From: Liquidambar formosana
Taxonomy: Eukaryota > Streptophyta > Magnoliopsida > Saxifragales > Altingiaceae
Length of the DNA: 64,000 nucleotides
Direction of reading: 5' to 3'
Assembly (NCBI GenBank): GCA_039720395.1
Contig: CM077832.1
Span: 27,267,763 to 27,331,762, forward strand
Shown here: positions 13,631-25,000 of the stretch, one piece after another
Layout: every line of letters begins with the position of its first letter
Position numbering within the stretch: position 1 is the stretch's first letter
Position numbers and translations under genes: made by a program
Notes under the pieces: model-generated
The model's database searches: none
What the model was told of the DNA's origin: nothing
The model's input: the letters and a program-made list of their open reading frames with translations, nothing else

Positions 13631-15292
13631 TGTTGGGAATCGAACAAAGAGGGAAAAATAGAAGTGCGGAATATAAAAATTTTCCCTACGATTCCCAATC
13701 CCATGAATCTAACTATGCATAACACAAAATCAAACCCTAACTACGAAGAGGGTTAGAACACTTACAAGATTTTTGTCTTCTCCGTTTTGCTCCAAGCTTC
13801 TACTCCGGACAGCGGTGAATGAGCAGCCCAAGTGTGCTGCCTCCAACGGTATCCACACCTAGCTAGAGCTTCAAGCCTTTTCTTTCTTCTTCCTTGTTGT
13901 TGCTAGAGGTGGAGAAGAGAGAGAGAGAGAAGAGAGCCTCCAAGGGGCTGGACGGCTAGGGTTTATTGTGCAAGCCTCTTATGCCATGTCACACATAAGT
14001 GTGACTTATATAGGCAGCCCACTAAAGGGGGCTGGCCATGGGGAAGAAACCCTAATAGGGTTATGTGTAATTACTCTTAATTGCACATTAACCCCTATTA
14101 TTTGTATCAAATACAAATAGGCCCATAAAGAACTATTCTTTATTCACTAAAACCCTTTCTCTCATAGACTTTAAAGCCCTTCTTGCATGATCAGTGTGTG
14201 ACCCATTGGGTTCACATCATTAAGTAGTAGGAATAGCACGAGGTGTGCACAATGGAACTCTTTCCATTTAGGGTCTAATTGGAACTCCTTCCAATTCCCT
14301 AATTGATTATAACTCACTTATATCAATTAGGGCTTCTACTAACCATGAGTAACACCTAGCATATGGCTCATGGTGTGGTCCTTAATGAGGTGAATAGTCA
14401 TTTACAAAGAACCCTTCTGTTATAGTTTATAGGTTACAATTGCATCCTTCCTTCAACACAATGTCTCCAACTGAACTAATAGGACATGGAAGTCTGTCAA
14501 GTCCCTAGTTCAATTACTTTATACTCATTCATAGATATCAACTCATTGATGAACTCATGGAAACTCTTTTCCACATTCATCCTACCATGGCCATGGATTT
14601 AATGAGTTATATTATGAATGCTATATGAGACATTCTCTCTCTTTTTCCTGAGAGTGATGGATCCCTTGTTGATCACTCACATGCCTTCATACACATAGTA
14701 GTAGGGCCAATGAACACCTTTGCAGACCCCTGAATAGGATCTGCACTTAGTGTTATCAAACTTCTAAAGCTACATGCATAAGGCAACTATGGTGTCTCAG
14801 GTCTAAGGATTACTTGTACCACTATAACAATGAGAAACTGATTGACAGGCAGGAAAAAAACTCCATTCAGTTTATCTCATATCTTTGGTCACATTCAGTG
14901 TACCTATTCTTATAATAGGCACCCACTTGTTGGTTGTAGTGTCTCCACACAAATAGCTTGAGACTAGCTATCCTCCTATAGAGTCAACCTAACAAGTGCT
15001 AGTCCTATGGTTCATTACTGTCCATCATAGTGAACCTTCAACTAGGAATGCTTTAGGAGTTTAGTACAGAGATATATCTATAGTCTCAAAATTACAACTC
15101 TTTGTAATTCCATATTCTCAACTCTAACTCCATGGACATATTATGTAAATATAAATGATGCATATAAACATAATAGAATAAGCCCTTTTATTAAATCAAT
15201 AATAAATGTGACATACATAAATGAAATCAAATGATTGTTCCTAATCCCTAAACAATCATCTCTATAATTGGCTCTAGGGCATAATCCTAACA
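13631..15292 (-). repeat. E1 5' LTR (right end, reverse)
   Basis: 1662 bp, nearly identical to 5575-7235. Differences seen include a T/C near 13960, AAGCTTC for AAGATTC near 13795, and one extra A near 14855. It supplies the promoter (TATA reversed near 14005-14015) for leftward transcription. Confidence 0.95.
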
Positions 15293-15297
15293 CCTAG

Positions 15298-16104
15298 GGC
15301 GTCGCCAATAAGGAATTCCTCATTCTATTCAAAGCCATGTGGTTTCCTACACTTTTGGGGTTAGGATATGAGCCCACCAAGAATGACTATGCAGAAATGA
15401 CAAGGAGGAATAACGAGAAGGGAAAGGCCCAAGCAGAAGGAAGGGTGCCAGATTTTAAGATTTCACCATACAGGCCGACTCTGAATGGCTATTTCATCAA
15501 GGAGGGGGATGACTTCCTGTACTATGGGTTCCCAGAGCCTATAATCAATCCAACAACCAAGATCAGAATCCTGGGGTTCGAGATTTTCTTCACCGAATGG
15601 TATCCAATCACCGCTGAAATGGTGGATGATAAAGCCATCAATGACGATTATTGGGAGAAGAAAGAAGAAGATTGGGTGGAGTATATGGATTCTGAAACCA
15701 TGGTCACTTTGTTCCAAGACATGGTCCTTACTATGGGGTTTGAAGGCGTACAAGAGTTCGGAAAGGAAGAGCCATCACATTATTGTACTTTTTACCCAAG
15801 TTCCGATCCAGCTTTGGCAGATAGAGATTTTTGTGACAAGTACTTTACAGAGGGGCCGAATCCTCGTAGCTTGACAAGTTGGTATAATTCTATAGAAGAC
15901 TGGGTAGAGCATGTGGACACCGATGCTATGGTCATCATGTTCCAAGATATGGTTCTTACTTTGGGGGAGTCAGCAGCAGAAGATTGCCAAGATTCGTCAG
16001 TTCATCATGCAACCATGCCACTTCATAATTGGTACCTAGAAGATGGAGCCATTGCAGAAATCCTTGAAGAAGAAGATCATGACCTGCTTGATAGTAGCTT
16101 GTAG
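15298..16104 (+). pseudogene. Gypsy A protease-RT linker region
   Basis: Gypsy A resumes here after E1. An open frame of 255 codons (15337-16104) begins MWFPTLLGLGYEPTKNDYAE and is acidic throughout. It joins protease to RT and has no catalytic motif I recognise. It contains an internal duplication: EDWVEYMDSETMVTLFQDMV (about residues 110-130) is echoed by EDWVEHVDTDAMVIMFQDMV (about 186-206). It ends at a TAG just before a probable intron. A stop a few codons into the resumed sequence (about 15308) separates it from the protease frame, so the polyprotein is broken here. Confidence 0.75.
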
Positions 16105-16320
16105 GTTCCTTAGTTAGAGTCTTTCCTGCTTTCAATAAAGGTGTCCGCCTATCCCACTTTGTGGAGTTAGGAGTCGTTTCATAGTCGTGGCACCAAATTT
16201 TGTTTCCTTTTTTGTCTTCAAGTTTGTGTCTTTTTGTTAGTTCCTTTAATGAAGTGTGTTTCTTTTATACATTGTTTGCTTGTAGTGTTTCCTTTCTCTC
16301 TTCTATGGATATTTATGGTA
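16105..16320 (+). other. Possible intron between protease linker and RT in Gypsy A
   Basis: Non-coding-looking, T-rich stretch between the end of the linker frame and the first RT-like codons. A donor-like AG/GTTCCTTAG lies at about 16103 and pyrimidine-rich acceptors ending TTGTAG or ATATAG lie at about 16285-16330. Ogre elements of the Tat lineage are known to carry a spliced intron between protease and RT, so this is plausible. It could equally be decayed linker. Confidence 0.4.
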
Positions 16321-17306
16321 TGGATATAGATCCTAGGAATGACGTCCTCCCGAAGCTCGTCGAGCGAAGGAAAAGGGGTGTCACCGAACCTAACATGGAT
16401 GAATTGGAATCAATCAATTTAGGGACAAATGAATTGCCAAAGATAATTAAAATTGGGATAACCTTCTCACCACTTGAAAAGGAAAAGCTGATAGCCCTCT
16501 TAAAGGCCAACATAATAGCCTTTGCATGGTCTTATGAAGACATGCCCGGCATAGATCCAGACATTGTACAGCATTTTATCCCCACTAATCCCCTTAAAAA
16601 GCCGGTAAAGCAAAAATTGGGAAGGTTAAAACCTGAATGGGCATTGAAGGTAAAGGAAGAAGTAACCAAGCAACTCGACGCAGGGTTCCTATAGGTTGTG
16701 GAGTATCCGGAATGGTTATCCAATATAGTGCCCGTGCCTAAAAAAGATGGAAAAGTAAGGATGTGTGTGGATTTTCGAGATCTTAATGCAGCCAGCCCTA
16801 AGGATGATTTCCCTTTGCCCCATATCGATGTGCTGGTAGACAGTACTGTATGACATGCGCTTCTCTCTTTTATGGATGGGTTTTCTGGATACAATCAGAT
16901 AAAGATGGCACTGCAGGATATGGAGAAAATAGCTTTTATTACACAGTAGGGAACATATTGCTACAAGGTGATGCCGTTCGGTTTGAGAAATGCCAGGGCT
17001 ACCTATCAGAGAGCTGCTACAACATTGCTGCATGACATGATCCATAAGGAGGTGGAAGTATATGTGGACGACATGATCGTGAAGTCCGTGGACCGAGAAG
17101 GACACTTCATGGCACTAGAAAGGTTCCTGGAGCGAGCAAAGAAGTACAACTTGTGGTTGAATCCACAGAAATGCACCTTTAGTGTCACTGCAGGCAAGCT
17201 ATTAGGGTTCATGATTACTTAGAGGGGAATCGAGGTTGATCCAGGGAAAATCAAGGCCATTGTAGAGATAGAGCCGCCTATCACAGAAAAGCAGATTCGA
17301 GGGTTT
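16308..17306 (+). pseudogene. Gypsy A reverse transcriptase, broken
   Basis: Ty3/gypsy-type RT that would copy element RNA into DNA. Motifs in order: AFAWSYEDMPGIDPDIVQH at the N-terminus, VPVPKKDGKVRMCVDFRDLN, DDFPLPHID, FMDGFSGYNQIKM, MPFGLRNARATYQRA, then the catalytic YVDD box at 17061-17072 and LLGFMIT. The frame is cut by TAG at about 16693, TGA at about 16852, TAG at about 16947 and TAG at about 17221. Most of these are one transition from the expected Gln or Trp codon. Non-functional, but the fold motifs leave no doubt about identity. Confidence 0.95.
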
Positions 17307-18818
17307 TTGGGGAGAATTCAGTATATAAGCAGGTTCATTGCTAATTTAACTATGGTGTGTGAGCCGATTTTTAAGTTGCTTAAAAAGGGTGTGCCAAAGG
17401 TATGGAATGGGGAATGTCAAGAAGCTTTCGAGACCATTAAAAGGTATTTGAGTAATCCACCAATTCTAGTTCCTCCGCGACGAGGTGAGCCGTTATTGTT
17501 ATACTTGACGGTCACTGAAACCACGACGGGAGCTATGCTAGCTCAGTACCTCGAGGGGTCGAAAAAGGAGAATGCCATTTATTACCTAAGCAAGAAGATG
17601 ACAGACTACGAGGTGAAGTACAATGTCGTAGAGAAGGCTTGTGTGGCTTTGGTGTGGGCAACTCAGAAACTCCGTCACTACATGATATCGTATGAGGTTT
17701 TCTTGATAAGTCGTATGGATCCACTGAAATACTTGATAGAAAGGCCGGTTTTATCCTATAGAACTGCCTGTTGGTCGATTCTTCTCAATGAATTTGACAT
17801 AAAGTACGTAACGCAGAAGTCAGTAAAAGGAAGTATCATTGCAAATTACTTGGCTAGCTACCCTGTGGCATCATCAGAACAATTCAATGATCAATTCCCT
17901 GATGAGGATGTCCTAGAAATCGGAAAGAAGGTTTGGAAAGTATACTTTGATGGAGCTGCAAATAAGAGAGGGTATGGGATAGGAGTTCTGCTGGTCTCAC
18001 CCGAAGAAGCATTCACACCATTGGCGGTAAAGTTGGGGTTCAAAGCAACCAACAACATTGCTGAGTATGAAGCCTGCATCCTTGCGTTGGAAGCTGTACT
18101 AGAATTAGGGATCAAAGAGTTGGAGGTTTTCAGAGATTCAGCACTGATCATCTGCCAGATAAAAGGAGAATGGAAGACTCGTGATGAAAAGCTGCTACCG
18201 TATCATGCTTACTTAGAAGCCTTGACTAAGGAATTTGTCGAAATAGAGTTTAATTACTTGTCGAGAAATAAGAATCAGTTCACCGATGCTTTGGCAACTC
18301 TAGCTTCTATGGTGGAAATCCCAGATGGTGGGAATGTAAAACCGTTGGTGATAGAATGTAGAGAAGAACCTGTGTATTGCTGCTCTATTCGAGAAGGAGA
18401 GGTGAAAGATGGTCATCCTTGGTACCATAACATCCTGAAGTTCATTGAGGAAAGGGAATATCCGGAAGGAGCATCCTGCGTTGATAGGAGAACACTAAGG
18501 AGGCTAGCAAGTCACTATGTTTTGTGTGGAGGAAAGCTATACTGGAGGTCATACAACGGGGTTCATCTGTTGTGTGTCACTGAGGAAGAAGCCGAACGTC
18601 TTGTTAGTGAAATCCATGAAGGAGTTGGAGCACTACACATGAATGGTTATATGCTAGCCAAGAAAATCATAAGGTTGGGCTACTATTGGTCTACAATGGA
18701 GAGAGATTGCCATGCACATGTCAAGAAGTGTCACAAGTGTCAGGTCTTTGCTAATGGACAACACTTGCCTTCCATGCCTTTGACAAGCATGTCGTCGCCA
18801 TGGCTTTTTGCAGTGTAG
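17307..18818 (+). pseudogene. Gypsy A RNase H, second RNase H and integrase zinc domain
   Basis: Open for 503 codons. About residues 1-200 are the RT connection and the usual gypsy RNase H (LLLYLTVTETTTGAMLAQ, AIYYLSKKM). About 205-345 form a second, complete RNase H: VWKVYFDGAANKRGYGIG (first Asp), NNIAEYEACILALEA (Glu), EVFRDSALIICQI (Asp) and NQFTDALATLA (Asp). Two RNase H domains mark the Tat/Ogre lineage. The C-terminal part has the integrase HHCC zinc binder, with His near HMNGYMLAKK and the pair CHKC. The frame stops at 18818 with TAG where AVWGID would be expected (likely TGG). Confidence 0.95.
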
Positions 18819-19664
18819 GGAATAGATATAATTGGGCAGATTAAGCCGAAAGCCTCCAATGGGCATGAATACATCTTGGTAGCTATTGATTAGTTCACTA
18901 AATGGGTAGAGGCAGCATCTTTCAAGACCCTGAATGCCAAGAAGGTAGTGCAGTTCATACAACTCAACATCATCTACAGGTATGGGGTACCCCATGAGAT
19001 TATTTCAGACAATAATCAGCACTTTCAGAAAGAAACCAAGGAGCTTTTGCAGAAATACAATATAGTGCACCATCTATCCTCCCCTTATCGCCCGCAAACT
19101 AATGGAGCAGTGGAGGCTGCCAACAAGAATGTTAAGAAGATACTACAGAAAACAGCTGACATTTACACTGATTGGCATGAGAAGTTACCTTTAGCCTTGT
19201 GGGGCTATAAAACATTTGTGAGATCGTCAACAGGGGCTACCCCCTATTCTTTGGTGTATGGGATGGAGGCTGTTTTGCCTATAGAGTTGGAGGTACCGTC
19301 ATTATGGGTTGCCATGGAGAGTCAGATAGCAGAAGCAGATTGGGTTAAGAACCGTTATGATGAGCTGGCATTGCTCGATGAAAGGCGATTGAGGGCCTTG
19401 TATCATGTGCAGGGATATCAGCGAAGGGTTGCAAGAGCATTCAACAAGCATGTCAAAGACCAAGGTTTGAAGATAGGAGATTTGGTGTTGAAAGAAATCA
19501 GAGCTCCAATTTTTGATCCACAAGGGAAGTTCAAGCCAAGTTGGGGTGGCCCGTATATCATTAAAGAGATATTGCCAGCAGGGGCTATTCGCCTCATGGA
19601 TTTGGATGGGATTGAGTTCACTCGTCCTACCAACTTGGATCAATTGAAGAAGTATCATGTGTAA
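18819..19664 (+). pseudogene. Gypsy A integrase core and C-terminus
   Basis: Integrase catalytic core following the zinc domain. It reads GIDIIGQI (first Asp), a TAG stop at about 18892 where a Tyr codon is expected, then FTKWVEAASF. IISDNNQHFQ (second Asp) and SPYRPQTNGAVEAANKN (catalytic Glu) follow, then GATPYSLVYGMEAVLPIE. The C-terminal segment has GDLVLKEI and KPSWGGPYIIKEIL, and ends with the natural-looking LDQLKKYHV stop. From 18948 the frame is open to the stop. Downstream begins the untranslated 3' region. Confidence 0.93.
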
Positions 19665-20143
19665 GGCTTGCTAGTTTGAAAACCCATAAGGGCGGCCTAG
19701 GCAAAAGTTAAGGCATTTGAACTACGAGGATCTGATTCCCCATTCCTAAAGAAAAAAGAAAAAAAGAAAAAAAGGAAGAAAACAAAAAGGAAAAAAAAGG
19801 AAAAAAAGGAAAAAGGAAAAAGGAAAAAAAAAAAAGAGAAAAAGAAAAAAAAAAGAAAAAGAAAAAAAAGGGGAAAAGAAAAAAAGAAGAAAAAAGGATG
19901 GGGATACGTAGGCAACCCATAAAGTTACCTTGGGTGCAGCCCAAACAACACCACAACAACAAATCTCAAAATTGAATTATTATTGGCAATTCATTTAGAA
20001 CTAATTGATTGACATAGCAATTTATTGGTGTTAGATAAAGAACTATTGACATGCCATAGATATCCTATTTCTCAAAGTCTTCAGGTCCTTTTGATTTTCT
20101 TCAGAGTCCCTTGGTTTGCTTTCTTCTCTTTTCTTTCAAGTCT
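19665..20143 (+). other. Gypsy A 3' untranslated stretch with purine tract
   Basis: No gene. From about 19746 to 19904 the + strand is almost pure A/G. It is followed by GGGGATACGTAGGCAACCC, a motif whose core TACGTAGGC recurs in the gypsy LTRs (35846-35854 reversed, about 51113-51121). The rest, to the end of the antisense DUF7745-like gene, is AT-rich with nothing recognisable. The long frames here are low-complexity artefacts of the purine tract. Confidence 0.7.
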
Positions 20144-20383
20144 TCACTTCTTTCGTAAGTCATGGACATGTGCTGCTTCCACTGCTTCCTGAATATCTTC
20201 CCTGCAAAACCCAAGTCTTGTGTCCTTGATAAGGTCATAAATCCTTTCCCTGCATAGGGTTTCTCTTTCACCCAAGCTAGTCTTCAACCATGCCTTGTAT
20301 TCAGGGCTCATGACATAAGGCCCATCAGTGTTTTCAACTCGAGTCAGTTTCAGCTGGTCAGTCCATCTAGTCTTGGCCCACTT
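20144..20383 (-). pseudogene. 3' part of antisense DUF7745-like gene (cut off by E2)
   Basis: On the minus strand 79 codons run from the E2 junction to TGA at 20146-20144: KWAKTRWTDQLKLTRVE at the start, YVMSPEYKAWLKT in the middle, AAHVHDLRKK at the end. If E2 and one CACTT copy are removed, this frame continues directly from the frame at 29923-30129. It is therefore the C-terminus of the same gene. It lies antisense to Gypsy A pol, tail to tail with integrase. Function unknown. Confidence 0.75.
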
Positions 20384-22082
20384 TGTTAGGATTATGCCCT
20401 AGAGCCAATCATAGAGATGATTGTTTAGGGATTAGGAACAATCAATTGATTTCATTTATGCATGTCACATTTATTATTGAATTAATAAAAGGGCTTATTC
20501 TATTATGTTTATATGCATCATTTATATTTACATAATATGTCCATGGAGTTAGAGTTGAGAATATGAAATTACAAAGGGTTGTAATTTTGAGACACTAAAT
20601 ATATCTCTGTACTAAACTCCTAAATCATTCCTAGTTGAAGGTTCACTATGATGGACAGTAATGAACCATAGGACTAGCACTTGTTAGGTTGACTCTATAG
20701 GAGGATAGCTAGTCTCAAGCTATTTGTGTGGAGACACTACAACCAACAAGTGGGTGCCTATTATAAGAATAGGTACACTGAATGTGACCAAAGATATGAG
20801 ATAAACTGAATGGAGTTTTAACCTGCCTGTCAATCAGTTTCTCATTGTTATAGTGGTACAAGTAATCCTTAGACCTGAGACACCATGGTTGTCTTATACA
20901 TGTAGCTTTAGAAGTTTGATAACACTAAGTGCAGATCCTATTCAGGGGTCTGTAAAGGTGTTCATTGGCCCTACTGCTATGTGTGTGAAGGCATGTGAGT
21001 GATCAACAAGGAATCCATCACTCTCAGGAAAAAGAGAGTGAATGTCTCATACAGCATTCATTGAATATAACTCATTAAATCCATGGGCCCATGGTAGAAT
21101 GAATATGGAAAGGAGTTTCCATAAGTTCATCATTGAGTTGATATTAATGAATGAGTATAAAGTAATTGAAATAGGGACTTGACAGACTTCCATGTCCTAT
21201 TAGTTCAATTGGAGACATTGTGTTGATGGAAGGATGGAATTGTAACCTGTAAACTATAACAGAAGGGTTCTTTGTAAATGACTATTCACCTCATTAAGGA
21301 CCACACCATGAGCCATATGCTACGTGTTACTCATGGTTAGTAGAAGCCCTAATTGATATAAATGAGTTATAATCAATTAGGGAATTGAAAGGAGTTTCAA
21401 TTAGACCCTTAATGGAAAGTGTTCCATTGTGCACAACTTGTGCTGTTCCTACTACTTGATGATGTGAACCCAATGGGTCACACACTGATCATGCTAAGAG
21501 AGCTTGATTGTCTATGAGAGAAAGGGTATAAGTGATTAAAGAAAAGTTCTTTAAGGGGCTAATTTGTATTTGATGCAAACTAGTGGGCTAATTGTGTAAT
21601 TAAGAGTAATTACAAAAATTAGATTAGGGTTTGGAATCCCTCCCTTGGCCGGCCCTATTAGTGGGCTATATAATGCCCACTATAAGGTGATGACATCATC
21701 ACAATCACTCCTTCCCAAGGGCTGGCTGGAAAAATTACAGCTCTCCCTCTCTCTCTCTCCCTCTTCTCCACCTCTAGCAACCATAAGGAAGAAGAAGGAA
21801 AGGACAACAAGCTCTAGCTAGGTGTGGATACCGTTGGAGGCAGCACACTTGGGCTGCTCATTCACCGCTGTCCGAAGACAAAGCTTGGAGCAAAAAGGAG
21901 AAGACAAAGCTTGGAGCATAAAGGAGAAGACATTAATCAAACTGTAAGTAATCCCAACTCTCTTGGTAGTTAGGGTTTATGGTTTTTGTATTAAGCATAA
22001 TTAAGATTCATGGGTTTGGGAATCATAGGAAAAATTTTAAATTCCGCCTTTGTGTTTTTCCTCTCTAGTTTGATTCCCAACA
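20384..22082 (+). repeat. E2 5' LTR (group II)
   Basis: From TGTTAGGATTATGCCC to GATTCCCAACA. The TATA box (TATATAA, 21667-21673) lies inside a 6-bp inverted repeat, GTGGGC/GCCCAC (21661-21680). A perfect 7-bp dyad follows at 21687-21702 (GTGATGA, CA, TCATCAC), then a CT-rich tract. Group I LTRs have a dyad of different sequence at the equivalent place. Confidence 0.96.
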
Positions 22083-22083
22083 G

Positions 22084-22095
22084 TGGTATCAGAGC
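22084..22095 (+). other. E2 primer-binding site
   Basis: TGGTATCAGAGC, one base after the LTR; complementary to the plant initiator Met tRNA 3' end. Confidence 0.96.
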
Positions 22096-25000
22096 CATGG
22101 TTATGCCTAATACAAACTGCATATGGGCTGTAATTCATGGTAAATTGATTGGTTAATAAATCTGGAATTTATGTTCATGCATTAGAATGGTTTCCCTCTC
22201 ATGGCCAAACCTAGGGTTTATGAACCCTAGGTTAATTCTCCTTCTACTCCTCTTCTAAAATAGTTTTAGGGCTGCTGGTTATTCAAAAGTTGAATGGGGA
22301 TTGAGTTTGGAGAAGATGATGAACAATTTTTATGATAGTCATGAAAAATCGTCATCTTGTTTTGCATGCCAAAATCAGAGTTCTTCTCCAAAATTTTCGA
22401 GCCATATATGGTTAGAAAGCTCTTTGAATCAGCTTTACAGCCCAACAAACGGTTCGTCAATCCGAGTTTTGTAGTGAAAGTTATGAATTTTTTACTACAG
22501 GCTGTCAGGGAAGACAGTTTTGCTCGGGAATGATGTAACAGCCACAATTGTGAGTTTTTGATGGAGATCAAAGGCATGGCAATGGTTGCCACCACTTGGG
22601 TTATGTTCTAGACATGGTAGGAAAGGGTTCCCAAGCATTGGGATGCATCATAATTGGATTATGATTCTAGAACAGAAGGAAGAAGGAGAAGACCACCATG
22701 TTTGAATCTGGGTTTTAGAACCCTAGGGTTCTTGCTACTGTTATGATCAGACACTTCTGTACAATTGATGAATAATCATTATAGGATGATGATATATGAT
22801 GTATAGATCATATTCTTTAATAATCAAAGGAGTCTTGATGCATAAAGAATCAAAAAGTTTGATTTCTTGGAAGAACACAGCAGGCTGTTTTTCTGCAGAA
22901 AGTCATCAATGGAGTTTTGTTCATATCTTGAGCTAGGGAACTCCAAATTGCATGAAACCAATTTTATTAGTTTCCTAAGACATGTAGGATGCTAGGAAAA
23001 ATAATTTGGTAACCTGAATTAATCATCTTGCTGGGTTTTAAATCAATTTGTGATCATGTACAGTGTGCTGTCAAATTCTGGACAGCCTACTGTTCTTGAA
23101 TTGTTTAGAACAATTGGGGATGATTTGATCATCCAAACCACTTCAATTAGCTTAGTAATTCATGTAGGGACATGATACAAAAGCTGGTTTTGTTGGTGGA
23201 GTCGAATTGATTAAGTTTAAGAAACTTTTGTGACCTTGGAGGTCCTCCCATGGTGGTGCCAGCAAGGGTTCTTGAAACCCTAATGTTCTTTGAAGAAGAC
23301 AGCCCTCTTGGCCACCCCACACGTGTCCATGGGCTTGGCCCACACCCTGGCTTGAGTCCCCCTTTGTTGGCCATGGCCTCCCATGGCCTGGCCAAGCCAT
23401 GGCAGCCCACTATAGGTGGCAGCAGCCTTAGGGTTTCTTAGGAAACCCTAATTCCCTTTAATGATGAAACCCTAAATCTATTAATGGCATTAATTAAAAC
23501 CCTAATTGAGCAATTAATTACCATAATTAAAGTGTTTAATGATTGGTCATTAATTGACCAATCATGGTTATTAATCATTAGGGTGTAATTAATTGCATTT
23601 ATGATGTCTAGGGTTTAGGGTTTAGGAAACCCTAATTCATATTAATTAAACCCTAATTCTATTAATGCATTAATTAATAACTAAACCTAGTAATTAATGT
23701 GTCTAACCTAGGGTTAAATGATTGGTCATTAATGACCAATCATGATCATTAATGGTTTAGTAATTAATCATTGGCATTTAATAGGTTTAAGGTTTAGGGT
23801 TTTAGAAACCCTAATTAGTGCATATTAATTAGGAGTAATTAATATCCTAGGTGGCATTAATTAAACCCTAATCCTAATCATTAATACCGTATAAACCTAG
23901 GGTTTAAATGATTGGTCATTAATTGACCAATCATAAGGCATTTAATGCATTAGGGTTACACTTAGGGTTTAGAGTTAATGCATTTAGGGTTTAGGGTTTT
24001 AGGAAACCCTAATGCACTAATTAATTAATAAAATGATTTATTTAATTCCGAAATTGATTATTTAATTAATGGTGATTAATTTTATATTGTTTTAAATGGT
24101 TTAAAACACAATTGAGGATTAAATAAAAATCTAAAATTTTTAATTAAATGAAATTGTTTTGTTTAATTAAAGAAACCCTAATATTTGATATTAGAGTTTA
24201 ATTTGGGGACTTTAACTGTATCAATTGATTTGATCAATTGAAATTGAATGTCTTAAATGTTAAGACTTAATTAATTCAGGAACTTTTGCATATCCTAATA
24301 AGATTAGGACACATTAATGAGATTAATGAAAACCAATCAATAGAGTTACCATAAATGCCCAGATGTTTATTGCTTACAGTTTTTCCTTTATTATGCAATG
24401 TGATTGTATGGTTATGGATGGATGATGATTATGGACTATGCCCTTAAACCAGTTGTGATTGGCCGTCTTATGAATGGGTTGTATTAATTTTCAAGAGTTG
24501 TTAATTTTGGTGATGTATTATTTATTTGGGGCTTGCATGCCACCTTCTTCTTCTCTCTCTCTCTATCATTCTCTTATGTACCCCACATTCCCCTTATGTA
24601 TCCCTTTCTTTAAATTATGTAAATGTTATGTAATCGAGAGCGCACTAAGGAGCATGGTGGACCTTAACAAGCCTATGGTGGAGACCATCAAGCTAATGGA
24701 AGAGATTGAAGGACTTGAAAGCTTGGAGAAGACTTTCAAGAGAGCATGCTATGTTTTGAATGAATGTTTTACGATCACCTACACCCACCTTAGACCTAGG
24801 ATTCAATTCATTGGCTTGGATTGAATCCTCTTAAAGTCCATAATCATCATAGTGGGAGCTTTTAATAAGATTAATAGTGATAGCTCCAAATCCAAAGATC
24901 GTTATATGTCACCTTATAGGGACTAATATCGATAAGTGGATTACATATATAATGTTGTTATATATTTTTATTTATATGCATGAGATGTATGTTAAATTAG

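Larger units (their letters stand above)
5575..15292 (-). mobile_element. E1: complete reverse Ty1/copia element, non-autonomous
   Basis: Element of 9718 bp with two LTRs (5575-7235 and 13631-15292), a reversed primer-binding site beside the right LTR, and a reversed polypurine primer (ATCTCCCACTTGCACT) beside the left LTR. It is flanked by CCTAG. The LTRs show about eight differences by eye, so insertion is fairly recent. Neither gag nor pol is intact, and the region where E2, E4 and E5 carry gag holds unrelated or decayed sequence. It must have depended on proteins from a relative. It interrupts Gypsy A. Confidence 0.95.

Noticed and set aside
19697..19962. Long minus-strand frames rich in Phe/Ser/Leu
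   Set aside because: They are translations of the purine tract on the opposite strand and have no protein features.
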